The notes: generated by a model not told the origin, from the sequence alone. Counted from the first letter of the stretch, positions 11,251 to 22,098 are shown. The stretch: 64,000 nt of DNA from Takakia lepidozioides (GCA_030704615.1 CM060734.1:21390001-21454000), one strand, 5' to 3'. A program made the numbers and translations.

Positions 11251-11819
11251 GTCACGATCATAGGGAACGAAAAGTAGGACAGGGAACGACTGTGGGGAAC
11301 AACACCTGCGAAGGGAACATGTTAGTTCACAGACGACGGTTAGTGAGGGAAACGGTTAGAACCGCGGATAGGAAGATAAAGGGAGAAACGGGGAATTGAG
11401 GGACATCATTCGGATGAGGACTTCTTGGTGATAGAGGAGAGGGGATCGGGCAGAGATGAAGAACGGAAGTGAAGATGGAGAGATGATGAGTAGATGCTTG
11501 ATATATGCAAGGCTGTAATGATATTGTAGAGTAGATTAGAGACACAATGGCTTCGGCCTGATACCTGATAAATCATAATCGGATACTTTTACGATACAAT
11601 CACACTGTGTAGAGAGATCTGAGTGAAGCTGTGGAATGAATGGATGAGTTGATGGAATCCAATAGATTGATAAAGCAAACTGATACTTAATTATCAATGG
11701 TAAGATAGTTAACATGAATACCAAAAGGGAAACAAATAGGAAACACCCCCATGATACACTAGCTGTAGGTCATGACTGATTGTTCTGCGCGGGCTGAGTA
11801 CTTAGAGATTTCCAACTCT

Positions 11820-12640
11820 TCAATCTTGGAGTTTCCGCCTCGAATAGCGAAGGGATGGGTGAGTAAAAGCCGCGCAACACACTTCTCTCACCTGCTCATC
11901 AGCTGTGATTGTCCAACCAGTCACCACTTCATCCTGTAAACTCACAGTGGCTGGTTCCTCTAGGATTTCCATTTCTCCTTCTCTTTCTTCATAGAAATGT
12001 GGTGGGTAATTGCTTGTTTCACCTTCAATTGGTGTTGCTGTCACTACACCACAACATATACCTTTTAAACAACTTAGGCCTTCCAGCTGCATCTCTGCAA
12101 CTTGCTCCCACTCTGGGTGTGTAGCGAACAGGGTAGCTTCCTGCTCCTCATCAAGTCCTCCCCTGCAGTCATACTCCCTGACCCTCGAGGTCTTCTCGTA
12201 GCAGGTAATCTACTAGATTTCTTAGTGGTAATTTGTATCTTGTGCATCCCATCATGCACAATTAGTAACTGGGAATTCCAGTCATGGAATACCTTGGCCT
12301 GTTTCAGCCACGGACGTCCCAACAATAAGGAGTAAGCTTCCATGACTTCATCCATTTTTAACACAGATACTGTGATCATAAATATCATCTTTTGAATCTG
12401 TATCTTAACTCCTCTTATCAATCCCAGTGGCTGTACACTTCTTTGATCTGCCATTGTTACTGTAAATGGGGCTCGCTTCATGTTACTTAGACCAAGCTTC
12501 TGCCTTAATTGGTCTGTCATGATATTCACTCCAGAGCCTCCATCTATCAGTACATCAGTTAGTTCTGTGCTACCAATTCTCCAAGTGGTGGCCCCTGAGC
12601 ATTCCCTGCTACTGGCCCCACGATATTCAAAGTATTCCCA
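11820..12640 (-). pseudogene. Truncated gypsy fragment (retropepsin region), same family as 52-64 kb
   Basis: The minus strand encodes a retroviral-type protease region: GGSGVNIMTDQLRQKLGL, then a MADQRSVQPLGLIRG block and LLLGRPWLKQAKVFHDW. Further on a different frame gives YEEREGEMEILEEPATV. The same order with close wording occurs at 60.3-61.1 kb inside the long gypsy element (for example MADQ, a stop, KVQPLGIIRR; LLLGQPWLTQAQSHHDW). This is therefore a truncated, frameshifted copy of that family lying inside other decayed coding DNA. No LTR accompanies it. Confidence 0.8.
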
Positions 12641-12652
12641 GCTCCAGTTGCA

Positions 12653-14587
12653 CTACTTCCCACACTCCTTGTCCCCCCAGAGTTCAGAATGATTAACCTT
12701 CTTAGTTGCATCCACACACGCTGTGGCTAGACGATGTAGTTTCTTGATTGTCATTGTTGACTTAAGAGCCCGTGAGTAGTGCTTCCCCACCTCCACAAGA
12801 AAGTCGTCACCGAGTGCGGGATCAGCAATGGCCACTTACTTCACCATCCAAGACTTGTACTTGAGGCGCGCCTTTGCCTCGGCAGTGCTGACATACGATT
12901 CAAGTGCACCTAGGGTCGGTTTCTTCTCCTCTGACTTCATGTAGAACCTCCTCGCATGTGCCAAATCTTGGTCAATTCTGGTCTGTCAGCAAAGCACATA
13001 GCAATTACAAAGCATGGTCTTCTAATTCCATAGCAAAAAATCGAGAAATGAGGAAATGAAGAGAGCAGAACGCAATACCCGAAAGATATAGTCGACCATG
13101 GCGTCCATGCTCAACCTGTACCATGTTCTGTCAGCCTTTGCCTCCAACTTCCACAGGAGATCGGCACTAAGGGAATTGGCAAAGTTAGTCACCGGCTGCC
13201 TCCCCACATCCTTCACTCGGAAGAGCATGTGGGACAAGTTGGTGGCAATGAAGGTAGTCTCCGTGACCCTGCAATGCCACAGTTGCAATATGTGAGGGGC
13301 TTGCCGCCAAGATGACTATGAAATTGCAAGTTCCAGTGCAAGGAGCATTTGAACTTATGTGTTTATGTCCGCCATAGCAGCCTTGAGAAGACAGCGATCC
13401 GCCGTACCCGCCACCTTCAGCACAACACACTCCACGGCGTAATGCCAATCGTCGGAAGTGTATACACAAGAAGCTCCGTGATCGTTCTCAATGGAGACAT
13501 AAAACGAGGTAGACCCCATACGATATCCATCCCGAAAAGAGAATTTGAGCTTGTCGATATCACCGAAAAAGGCAGGTCTGACCACCTGCATCAATACCAT
13601 GCGGCAAAGCGGAATCCGCAGCTTTGCTCGGTAGACCATGCCTCCCAGTACCTTGCCAATGTTGATGTGGGTTGCCTCCAACATCCTGGCAGCGGCCAAC
13701 TTCATATCCGCCTCCGACATGACGTCTGATGCAGGGGGGTTCTCTGGAAGCCCACCAGAACCACCAAATCCAGCCTGTATGCTCCAGCTTTGGGCCCTGG
13801 GGATCTCCGGGAGGTTGTCATCCTGGTTCGAAAGGTCCCTCTCCTCCTCATATCGGACATGTACCAACGGAAGCTCAACAGTGCCTTGCAATGTGGCACG
13901 TGCCTCTTCCCCTCCACCTGCCCCATACCCCAATGTGTGTGGTGTTTTCTCCTCTCCCTCTGCTGGTTTCTTAATGGCTCTGTCTGGTTCAGGTGTCATG
14001 GTACCTCTTTCGTTTGTCAGTGCTTGTGTCATTGCCTCTTCCGTGGTCTTTCCAGTGGCCTTCTCTCTGCCCTATTCTCTTGCCTTGTCTTTTGCCCTCT
14101 CTCGGGCCTTTTGTTTCTTAGATGGCGTGGCTGTAGGTGAGGCCTCCAGGTCCACCTTCGACCCCGGGGAAGTCAAGAGGTGTTTGGTGGGTGTTCTGTT
14201 CACTCCCCCCTCAGCAACGTGTGCCTGCTCTTTGGCTGGGGATTGCATGTGCTTCCCCTTTTTTTTCTTCTTCGTGTGGGCGGGCCCCCCTGCCTGTGCA
14301 TCGACCTCATGGATGGGCAGATCTGCCGCCTGTTTCCGTCGCCCTACACTTGCCATGCCAACTGCTGCAGAGGCAATCTCCCGAATGCCTATTCGGGCGT
14401 ACTCCCGCTCCAGCGCCTCTCTTCCACCAACAAAAGGAACTAGTTTTGGATTGGCCTCCAGCGCCCACGTAGGCGACCCGAGAATGCGAATACCAGAGTC
14501 CGCAGACTGCTGTCGATGACTGTCAGACTGCGGTCGATGGGCTGGAGTCACCGCTCGTCGACTTGGAGCAGTCGAGGATACCACCAC
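12653..14587 (-). pseudogene. Decayed multi-exon gene, product unrecognised
   Basis: Four neighbouring minus-strand stretches look coding. 14587-14072 is Lys/Ala-rich with a KKKKKGK nuclear-signal-like run. 14032-13355 is 225 residues with a folded-looking C-terminal half (MVYRAKLRIPLCRMVLMQVV, KLKFSFRDGYRMGSTSFYVS). 13288-13022 contains MLFRVKDVG and WKLEAKADRTWYRLSMDAMV. 12990-12653 contains LAHARRFYMKSEEKKPTLGA and ALKSTMTIKKLHRLATACVD, interrupted by one in-frame TAA near 12836. Order and strand are consistent with one gene. It may be a gene of a mobile element rather than a host gene; I recognise no domain. The gypsy fragment at 11820-12640 abuts its 3' side. Confidence 0.4.
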
Positions 14588-14842
14588 TTCACTCTGTCAT
14601 CCCCAACACGGGCGGCACCATCCAAATCAAATCAACAGTCGTGACAGGCAGAGTAGGGATAAGCATGAAAGCAAAAACAACTCTATTCCTACAGATAAGC
14701 ATGAAAGCAAATACAAGTAATCGCCAACAATCATTTGCAATCGCACATGCAGAAGCACAGAGAAAATGTTCGAGCGCGAAGAAGAGGACGACACATCTAC
14801 AAAAAGCGGAAGAAACATGCGCTCACCTCAGAGTGCTCGGCT

Positions 14843-15076
14843 TCAGTTGGCGCAGGCTGTGAGCAAGACAAGGGTATCTCCTGCTGTAGCTTTAGTCTGG
14901 CCATGCGAGACGTTGGTCGCGGCCCGTAGTACAAAGGTTTCAGTTTGCGCCGTGGCCTCGATGGGGGGTTTCTCTGAGGAGAGCCTCGCCCTTCTCCACT
15001 CGGCATAAGTCCGACTAACAATAAAATCGAACGCATAATGCGTTGTGGCATTTGGGGAAAGGAACTTCATCCACAC
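14843..15076 (-). other. Coding-like stretch, unrecognised
   Basis: The minus strand is open with MWMKFLSPNATTHYAFDFIV and SRTYAEWRRARL near its start. The style resembles the coding-like pieces at 10.64 and 12.65-14.59 kb. It is uncertain whether this is an upstream exon of the same broken gene. 14590-14840 shows nothing convincing. Confidence 0.25.
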
Positions 15077-15349
15077 GTCACATTGGTGGCTCCAGGCGTA
15101 GCTGGGAAGCTAGCATGGAATCCGTGCGGACGATCCGGGTTCAAAAAGGAAGACGGCGGAACATAAATGCGGGCCATCGGGAATAACTGTGACAGGTTGC
15201 AAACTCGTCCAGGGCAACACCTGTCCGAGTCATACCCCGACAGGACTTCATTCGCCCGAAAAAAAACGCCATATTTCCATTCGGGGTGATGAACTCTGGC
15301 AGGCACGTGGAGCCCACTCCGCCCGAGACGACTTCATCACTGACCCCTC

Positions 15350-18300
15350 GGATGGAAATTCGGCGCCATATTTCCATCCGGGGGATGAAGTCTGGCACCA
15401 TCGAGAGGACCCATCTAGGCCCTTAAGGACTTCATCCCCGCCCCCTCGGATGGAAATATGGCGCCGAATTTCCATCCGGGGAATGACATCTTGCAGCCAC
15501 ATGCACCCATGTCGGCCCCCCAGGATGGAAATACGGCGCCGAATTTCCATCGGGGGATGAACCTTGGCAGCCATATGGACCCATCTCAGCCCACCAGGAC
15601 TTCATCCTTGGCCCCTAGGATGGAAATACGGCGCCGAATTTCCATCGGGGGGATGAACTCTGTCAGCCATGTGGTCCCATCTCGGTCCACCAGGACTTCA
15701 TCCCTGGCCTCTAGGATGGAAATACGGCGCCGAATTTCCATCGGGGGGATGAACTCTGTCAGCCATGTGGACCCATCTCGGCCCACCAGGACTTCATCCT
15801 TGGCCCCTAGGATGGAAATACGGCACCGAATTTCCATCGGGGGGATGAACTCTGTCAGCCATGTGGACCCATCTCGGCCCACCAGGACTTCATCCCTGGC
15901 CCCTAGGATGGAAAACAACGCCGAATTTCCATCGGGGGGATGAACTCTGTCAGCCACGTGGACCCATCTCGGCCCACTAGGACTTCATCCCTGGCCCCTA
16001 GGATGGAAACACGGCGCCGAATTTCCATTGGGCGGATGAACTCTGGCAGCCAACTGGAACCATATCGGCCCCACACGACTTCTTCCCTGGCCCTCCGGAT
16101 GGAAATTCGGCACCATATTTCCATCCGGGGATGAAATCTGGCAACCATATGCACCCATCTCGGCCCCCAAGGACTTCATCCATTGCCCCTCGGATGGAAA
16201 TACAGCGCCAAATTTCCAACCAGAGGATGAACTCTGGCACCAACGTTGACCCCTAGGATGGAAATTCGGCGCCATATTTCCATCCCGGGAATGGAAAAAC
16301 GGCGCCGAATTTCCATCCATGGAATGAAATTTGCACCGATAAAGGGAACACAAGGGACCGGAGGAAGGAAATTGCAAATTTTCTGGGCGAAGTAGCAAAA
16401 CCACGAAAAATGGGAGTAAAGGGTTAAAAATGTCCAGAGTGGCACGATCCCACCCCCCTCGGATGGAAATTCGGCACCATATCTTCATCCAGGGGATGAT
16501 TTCTGCCAGGCACGTGGAGGCCTCGGATGGAAATTCAGCGCCATATTTCCATCCGGGGCATGATTTCTAGCAGCCACGTTCCAGCCTCGGATGGAAATAT
16601 GGTGCCATATTTCCATCGGGGGCATGATTTCTGGCAGCCACGTTCCAGCCTCGGATGGAAATTCGGCGCCATATTTCCATCCGGGCCATGATTTCTGGTA
16701 GCCACGTGCAGGCCTCGGATGGAAATTCAGCACCATATTTCCATCCGGGGCATGATTTCTGGCAGCCACGTTCCAGCCTCGGATGGAAATATCGCGCCAT
16801 ATTTCCATCCGGGGCATGATTTCTGGTAGCCATGTTCCAGCCTCGGATGGAAATTCGGCGCCATATCTTCATCAAGGGCATGATTTCTGCCAGGCACGTG
16901 GAGGCCTTGGATGGAAATTCGGCGCCATATTTCCATCTGGGGGATGATTTCTGGCAGGCACGTTCCAGCCTCGGATGGAAATATGGCGCCATATTTCCAT
17001 TCGGGGGATGATTTCTGGCAGCCACGTTCCAGCCTCGGATAGAAATATGGCGCCATATTTCCATCCGGGGCATGATTTCTGGCAGCCACGTTCCAGCCTC
17101 AGATGGAAATTCGGCGCCCTATCTTCATCCGGGGGATGATTTTTGCCATGCACGTGGAGGCCTCGGATGGAAATTCGGCGCCATATTTCCATCCGGGGGA
17201 TGATTTCTGGCAGCCACGTTCCAGCCTCGGATGGAAATTCGGTGCCATATTTCCATCCGGGCCATGATTTCTGGTAGCCACGTGCAGGCCTCGGATGGAA
17301 ATTTGGCACCATATTTCCATCCGGGGCATGATTTCTGTCAGCCACGTTCCAGCCTCGGATGGAAATATTGCGCCATATTTCCATCCGGGGCATGATTTCT
17401 GGTAGCCACGTTCCAGCCTCGGATGGAAATTTGGTGCCATATCTTCATCCCAGGGATGATTTCTGCCAGGCACGTGGAGGCCTTAGATGGAAATTCGGCG
17501 CCATATTTCCATCCGGGGGATGATATCTGGCAGGCACGTTCCAGCCTCGGATGGAAATATGGCGCCATATTTCCATTCGGGGGATGATTTCTGGCAGCCA
17601 CGTTCGAGCCTCGGATGGAAATATGGCGCCATATTACCATCCGGGGCATGATTTCTAGCAGCCACGTTCCAGCCTCGGATGGAAATTCGGCGCCATATCT
17701 TCATCCGGGGGATGTTTTCTGCCAGGCACGTGGAGGCCTCGGATGAAAATTCGGCACCATATTTCCATCCGGGGGATGATTTCTGGCAGGCACGTTCCAG
17801 CCTCGGATGGAAATATGGCGCCATATTTCCATCCGGGCCATGATTTCTGGCAGTCACATGCAGGCCTCGGATGGAAATTCGGCGCCATATTTCCATCCGG
17901 GGCATGATTTCTGGCAGCCACGTTCCAGCCTCGGATGGAAATATGGCGCCATATTTCCATCCGGGGATGATTTTTGGCAGCCACGTGGAGGCGTCGGGTG
18001 GAAATTCGGCGCCATATTTCCATCCGTGGGATGATTTCTGGCAGCCACGTGGAGGCCCGGGATGGAAATTCGGCGCCATATTTCCATTCGGGGGATGATT
18101 TCTGCCTGGCACATGGAGGCCTCGGATGGAAATTCGGCGCCATATTCCCATCCGGGGGATGGTTTCTGGCAGCCACGTGGAGGCCTCTGCCCCCGAGAGG
18201 ACTTCATCCAACCCCCCCGGATGGAAATTCGGCGCTATATTTGCATCCGGGGGATGGATTCTGGGCATCCATGTGCACGCTTCTGCCCCCGAGATGACTT

Positions 18301-18450
18301 CATCCACCCCCTCTCGGGTGGAAATTCGGCGCCAAATTTCCATCCGGGGGATGGATTATGGCAGCCACGTGGAGCCCTCTCCCCTCGAGACGACTTCATC
18401 CAACCCCTGTCGAATGGAAATTTCGGCGCCATATTACCATCCGGGGGATG
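15350..18450. repeat. Satellite of ~42 palindromes centred on GGCGCC (64- and 96-bp periods)
   Basis: The core is a 32-bp perfect palindrome in the best copies: half-site CGGATGGAAATATGGC followed by its reverse complement; many copies carry TTCGGCGCC on one side. I count about 42 cores. Spacing is about 96 bp from 15450 to 16205, about 64 bp from 16473 to 18137, and about 97 bp from 18137 to 18427. These are close to two and three times the 32-bp palindrome. Spacers carry GGGGGATGATTTCTGGCAGCC or GACTTCATCC-type words. Several cores are decayed (GGCACC, GGTGCC). Long open frames cross the array on both strands but cycle through the same three translations and are artefacts. Confidence 0.95.
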
Positions 18451-18689
18451 GATTCTGGCCGCCACTTGCAGCCCGCAGGAGCTCTCCCAGGACATACTTT
18501 TATGGAGCCGACCACGAAATAAATGCTGCGAGTCATTCCCGGGTACGGGCATATTAAATGCTGCTTCTTTCTTTGCCACTTGTCCAAATTACCACCTACA
18601 CCCACTGCGTTCAAATCTGGGAAGCAAGTCAAGCTCCTCTCGTCCGCTCCTCCCACTTCCTCTCCTCCCATACTCCCAGGACAGTTGGT

Positions 18690-19210
18690 CCGGAATGTTG
18701 ACAGGTATGGATAGGAAACATGACGGGCACCCTTGGTGCGTGACCAGAACCACCAGCATGAAGATGATCGATGGTGTGCGGGTGCGGTACGTTCTGTGTG
18801 TGGGCGCGCTGCGGTGTTTCTCCTCAACCTGCTTCTACTATAAATCCAAAGGTCACAGGAACGAGACGGATTGGACAGGCACAACTCTTCAACCCTTCCG
18901 AGCTCAAGAGAAGGTTCCAAACTCCACATTTAAGTGCGCGCATTGCAAAGAACCACCAGTTTGCATGTCTGTTTGTAATGCCAAGCAATACTATGTGTGC
19001 CAGCTTTTGTCAGACCTCACACGAGCTTGCATACACATTGGTGTGCACTGTCAAAAATTGGTGAGGGGGAACTCGCGGGAGGCTGCCCAAGAGGCAGAGC
19101 AGCTCATTCAGGAGGAGGTCAAGTTGAGACCTGGTGCCAAACCCAAACAGATACAACTACAGGCCGCCCAGAAGATGACATTGAGCAGAATAATGTCGGA
19201 AGATGGCTCC
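18690..19210 (+). pseudogene. Cys/His-rich protein fragment, probably mobile-element derived
   Basis: An open plus-strand frame leaves the satellite and becomes protein-like at about 18690: VRYVLCVGALRC, a Cys pair, then STFKCAHCKEPPVC, CNAKQYYVCQLL, a CIHIGVHCQKLVRG segment and a helical AREA-like stretch (REAAQEAEQLIQEEVKL). The spaced Cys/His residues suggest a zinc-binding fold. I have an impression of similar Cys-rich modules in large, repeated plant and algal proteins of likely transposon origin, but cannot name the family. The end is not defined; similarity fades after about 19200. 19210-19660 holds no gene I can name. Confidence 0.4.
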
Positions 19211-19669
19211 AATAGACTTCCTCCAATGGGGCACTGCCGGTGGCTTCAGCGTGTAGTGGGGGGCGAGAGTCGACCCCAACTTCATTCTGAAGACCATGTT
19301 CTAGGGATGACACAATTGCGATACGTACTTCGTCAAGAAGGTCATCAAAGGTCGGCTGAATATAGACATTGTCTTTTATGAACGTAAACGAGTCATACGC
19401 ATTGTCGAGAGCATCATCGGACCTATCTCCACTATCGGAGGCAGATGACTCCCTCGTCACGGTGGGGCGTCAATGCCACGGATACTCAACTGAAGATCAT
19501 GGATTGTATGAAGGCGACTAATGATGGGGCTACGTTTGCACCCGGCCTCTTGATCTATCGACTTCAGATGTTGGGACTTGTGCGATTGAAGACCAAGCGA
19601 TGATCTTATTGGGGTGGATACTTGCAAGCTATCCGGTGTTAGAGGGACTAATCACCAGCTAGGGGGGCG

Positions 19670-19756
19670 ATTGTGGCGTGGCTTTCTAGGACTATATGCT
19701 AGGAAGTGTGGTTGGACAGCGATGTATGTTGTGGCACGATGCTTAGGTGCACGACA
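19670..19756 (+). mobile_element. Last 87 bp of x-LTR copy 1 (split by inversion)
   Basis: This matches the last part of the complete LTR at 19759-20192 almost base for base, ending GGTGCACGACA. The first 346 bp of this LTR copy are found inverted at 31482-31827, and the two pieces add up to 433 bp against 434 bp for the intact copy. Two bases (GT) separate it from copy 2. Confidence 0.8.
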
Positions 19757-19758
19757 GT

Positions 19759-20192
19759 TGTCATGGTTTTATTTGTGATTAGTTAGAAATAGTTATTTCT
19801 AACTAATTAGGACATTATACATTTATATTTGTATTTTGTTGGCATTGGGACTTCATTTGGTTCCATGTGCCAAGTGAGGTGGCGAACCTCACTTGGGACG
19901 TGGGGAGGTTATCTCCACGTGAGACGTAGGTTGGCTCGTCTTCTTCTAGTCGAGCCTCCCGAAGCCTATCTCGCCGCCATAGCTCTAGTACTTGAGATGG
20001 AGAGTGGGTGAGGTCTGTATGGTGGAGTCCTTTAGCAAAGGTGCCATTGGCTTGACTTATATAACGTGATAGAGTGGTTTCTCCTCTTTTCACCATTTCC
20101 GTATCATTGTGGCGTGGCTTTCTAGGACTATATGCTAGGAAGTGTGGTTGGACATCGATGTATGTTGTGGCACGATGCTTAGGTGCACGACA
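19759..20192 (+). mobile_element. x-LTR copy 2, complete 434-bp LTR
   Basis: It begins TGTCATGG and ends CACGACA, so it has the TG...CA and short inverted ends of an LTR. The reverse strand carries a TATATAAG word and the plus strand lies next to an LTR of another family (20193 onward), into which it inserted. GGAC stands at both insertion edges (20193-20196 here; 31828-31831 at the inverted far end), the target-site duplication. No internal domain of this family was found nearby. A minus-strand frame of about 93 residues inside it also occurs in copy 1 but has no recognised function. Confidence 0.8.
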
Positions 20193-20689
20193 GGACTCAC
20201 CATGGGACGGAAACCTTGTGGTGGGAGTCGTGGGGAGTCTTGGGACTCATCATGGCCCAATGGGGCCGTGGTGGGTGGGCCAAGACTCACCGCGACTCAT
20301 CACCGGGAGTCGAGAATTTTCGTGGTGGTTCGCCATAAAATGGCAGGGTTGTTTGTGAAACCCCCGCGGACAATCACAGAAGTATATATAGGGAGTAGTA
20401 ACCCCGAGAACGGTGCAAGCCCGTTGGTGACCAAAAGCTAGTGAGTAAGCGTGCGAGGCGGAAAGCGACCAAGGTGTGGGGAGCTGTTCCGGACTGCCAT
20501 CGACCAAATGGAATTTCCACTTGGCCCAAATTGAGAGAGGGTCTTGTGGAGGAGTAAAGGGGGCCATTATATCCCGGTGAGCAGCCAAAGCTCCGAGTTG
20601 GCCCGACGGCCAGTTTGGGAGTTAGGCGCGCACATCAAAGTGAGTAACTATGACTTGAAGGGGAGCTTACCGAAGTGAGGTACGCGACA
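20193..20689 (+). mobile_element. R-LTR, 3' part (interrupted by x-LTR)
   Basis: This matches the 3' two thirds of the complete R-LTR at 28861-29585, from GGACTCACCATGGG to the terminal GCGACA, including the AAGTATATATAGGGAG promoter-like block. Its missing 5' part is at 31828-32058 on the other strand. It is followed by CCAAG, the same five bases that precede the 5' part, so the whole LTR had inserted into a hAT element with a 5-bp duplication. Confidence 0.88.
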
Positions 20690-20735
20690 CCAAGTGTGCT
20701 CTGCCTCATCTTGCAAACGCAATTGGAGAGCTAGA
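20690..20735 (+). pseudogene. hAT transposase, C-terminal piece (separated by inversion)
   Basis: After the CCAAG duplication the plus strand reads QVCSASSCKRNWRA. This is the Cys-x-Arg-Asn-Trp segment of the hAT dimerisation domain, exactly what is missing from the hAT gene at 32059-33407 on the minus strand. The codon split by the LTR on that side (CAA G) is completed here in frame. After NWRA the hAT match ends, at about the boundary of the methyltransferase-bearing gypsy element. Confidence 0.85.
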
Positions 20736-20773
20736 CCTTGGGTCACTCGTCCGCCTCACCATTGTCATGCCCA

Positions 20774-21088
20774 CTACCTCTGTCCAAGACATCGTGGACA
20801 CAACCATTCTCCGATAAGAACCTCCTCAAGTGGCGGTGTCAAGCATCCCATGTGCCACCCCCTTGAGCATTTGTCACACACCAACATGGTTGCGGCGCCA
20901 CTAGCATGCCCACATAGCATGCAACGCAACCCTGCAGGTACCACTGCAAGGTTAGGATCTATCCTCCTATCCACATGTGGAAGGTGACATGGCGCACAAT
21001 TGCACACATGGTCCTTCCATACCATGCCATCTCGACCCTCCAGAATCAACACTCCTGAAGGCAACACCTCCTTGACCCTTAGAATCAC
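20774..21088 (-). pseudogene. Integrase C-terminus fused to PHD finger
   Basis: The segment starts with a GPY/F-like beta module (ILRVKEVLPSGVLILEGRDG) that continues the integrase frame after one TGA (21092-21094). It ends with a textbook PHD finger: C56-x2-C59, C71-x2-C74, H79-x2-C82, C97-x2-C100 (20789-20923), with LTPPLEEV and GEWLCPRC spacing and the pre-Cys Trp typical of PHD fingers. PHD fingers read histone H3 tails. In chromoviruses a chromodomain sits in this position and guides integration; a PHD finger here could do the same, which is inference. All eight zinc ligands are present. The chain ends four residues after the last Cys. Confidence 0.9.
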
Positions 21089-21091
21089 ACG

Positions 21092-22098
21092 TCATGCTGT
21101 GACATCCAAGGTCGTAGGCGTTGTCTGTTGCAGATACACATAGTCTCCAGGGTGGAAACGCCGAACACTTGGCCGATATCCCCCTCCACGTATAGTGGCG
21201 TACCTCAATGTGTCTCGGTGTTGGGCAATAGCAAGGTTCTCAAAAGCCATAGGCATGACTCTCTTGAACAACTCTGCCCGCTGGGCACATGCTTGTGTCC
21301 ACACATCCGGATCATCAAGGTTGAGAACTATTGCAGCCTCCCTGTGGATAGATGCAGGCAAATCCGGCTCTCGGCCGAAGAGAAGAAAGTAAGGTGAGAA
21401 GGAGGCAAGTGAAGCTTGTTTGCTGAATCTATAGCCCATAGCTAACCAAGGCAGTTGCAGGTCCCAATCTCCTAGGTGTCCCTTCTGCAAACCGTACTTG
21501 CGCAAACCTCTCTTGACTGTCTGAACAACTGTCTCCGCCAAGCCATCGGCCTCAGGATGATCTCGAGACATAGTGCGGTGATCTATCAAGGTTTGCTCAC
21601 ACAAAGCCTGAAACTCCCCCAAGAACTTTCTCCCCTGGTCCGTGAGTACCTTGGCTGGAGCACCAAAATGGCTAAGCACTCGATCTAAGAATGCATACGC
21701 AGCCCCCTCACTTGCCGTCAGGCAACAGTGCTGGGAATTAAGATGTCGTTGACGACACCTTAATCAATCCATTTGGAGAAGTGTTCCACCATCACCAGCA
21801 CATACTTGTTATGGCAAATCGTCAGTGGTAATGGGCCTGCGAAGTCAAGACTCCAACGATAGCCCAAACCCATAATGGGTAAATGATGCAATTGTGGAGT
21901 AGGAGCGTTGAAAGAAGCCCGCACTCTATCACACACCATGCACCTTGCCACTAACTGTTGCACATCCGTGTGCATGCCCCGCCACCAATAGTGCCCTTGC
22001 AGCAAACTATGAGTGCGCCGCACCCCAAAATGTCCCAACTTCTCATGGGCATGGCGTACCAATCGCACTCGTTGTGTTGGATGAGGCACAATCCTCAC
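21092..22098 (-). pseudogene. Integrase (HHCC and DDE core), frameshifted
   Basis: Integrase inserts the cDNA copy into the host genome. The N-terminal zinc-binding part reads HAHEKLGHFGVRRTHSLLQG with the Cys pair in RCMVCDR. The catalytic Asp residues are in SLDFAGP (near 21844) and VLTDQG (near 21640), and the Glu in DGLAETV, 35 positions after the second Asp. Between them the frame is broken at 21737-21764 by an almost perfect 28-bp palindrome that brings in a stop. Downstream come the usual SPYFLLFGREP and GDYVYLQQ blocks. The frame then runs through a TGA at 21092 into the PHD segment. Confidence 0.92.
21737..21764. repeat. 28-bp near-perfect palindrome inside integrase
   Basis: Arms ATTAAGATGTCGT and ACGACACCTTAAT flank a 2-bp centre; only one position in the arms fails to pair. 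It stands where integrase coding is expected to be continuous and causes a stop and a frame change. The half TGTCGT...ACGACA resembles LTR tips, so a recombination or excision scar of an LTR element is one explanation. Confidence 0.75.

Noticed and set aside
16485-18343. Long open frames (up to 286 residues) on the minus strand and others on plus through 15.2-18.4 kb
   Set aside because: They cycle through the same three translations of the palindromic repeat unit; there is no domain and both strands are open equally.
15350-18450. CRISPR-like regular array
   Set aside because: Repeats and spacers are both similar between units, length and organisation do not fit, and the DNA is plant nuclear.
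19815-20096. 93-residue minus-strand frame, also present at 31484-31771 plus, as a gene
   Set aside because: It lies wholly inside the x-LTR; conservation between copies reflects LTR identity. No domain.
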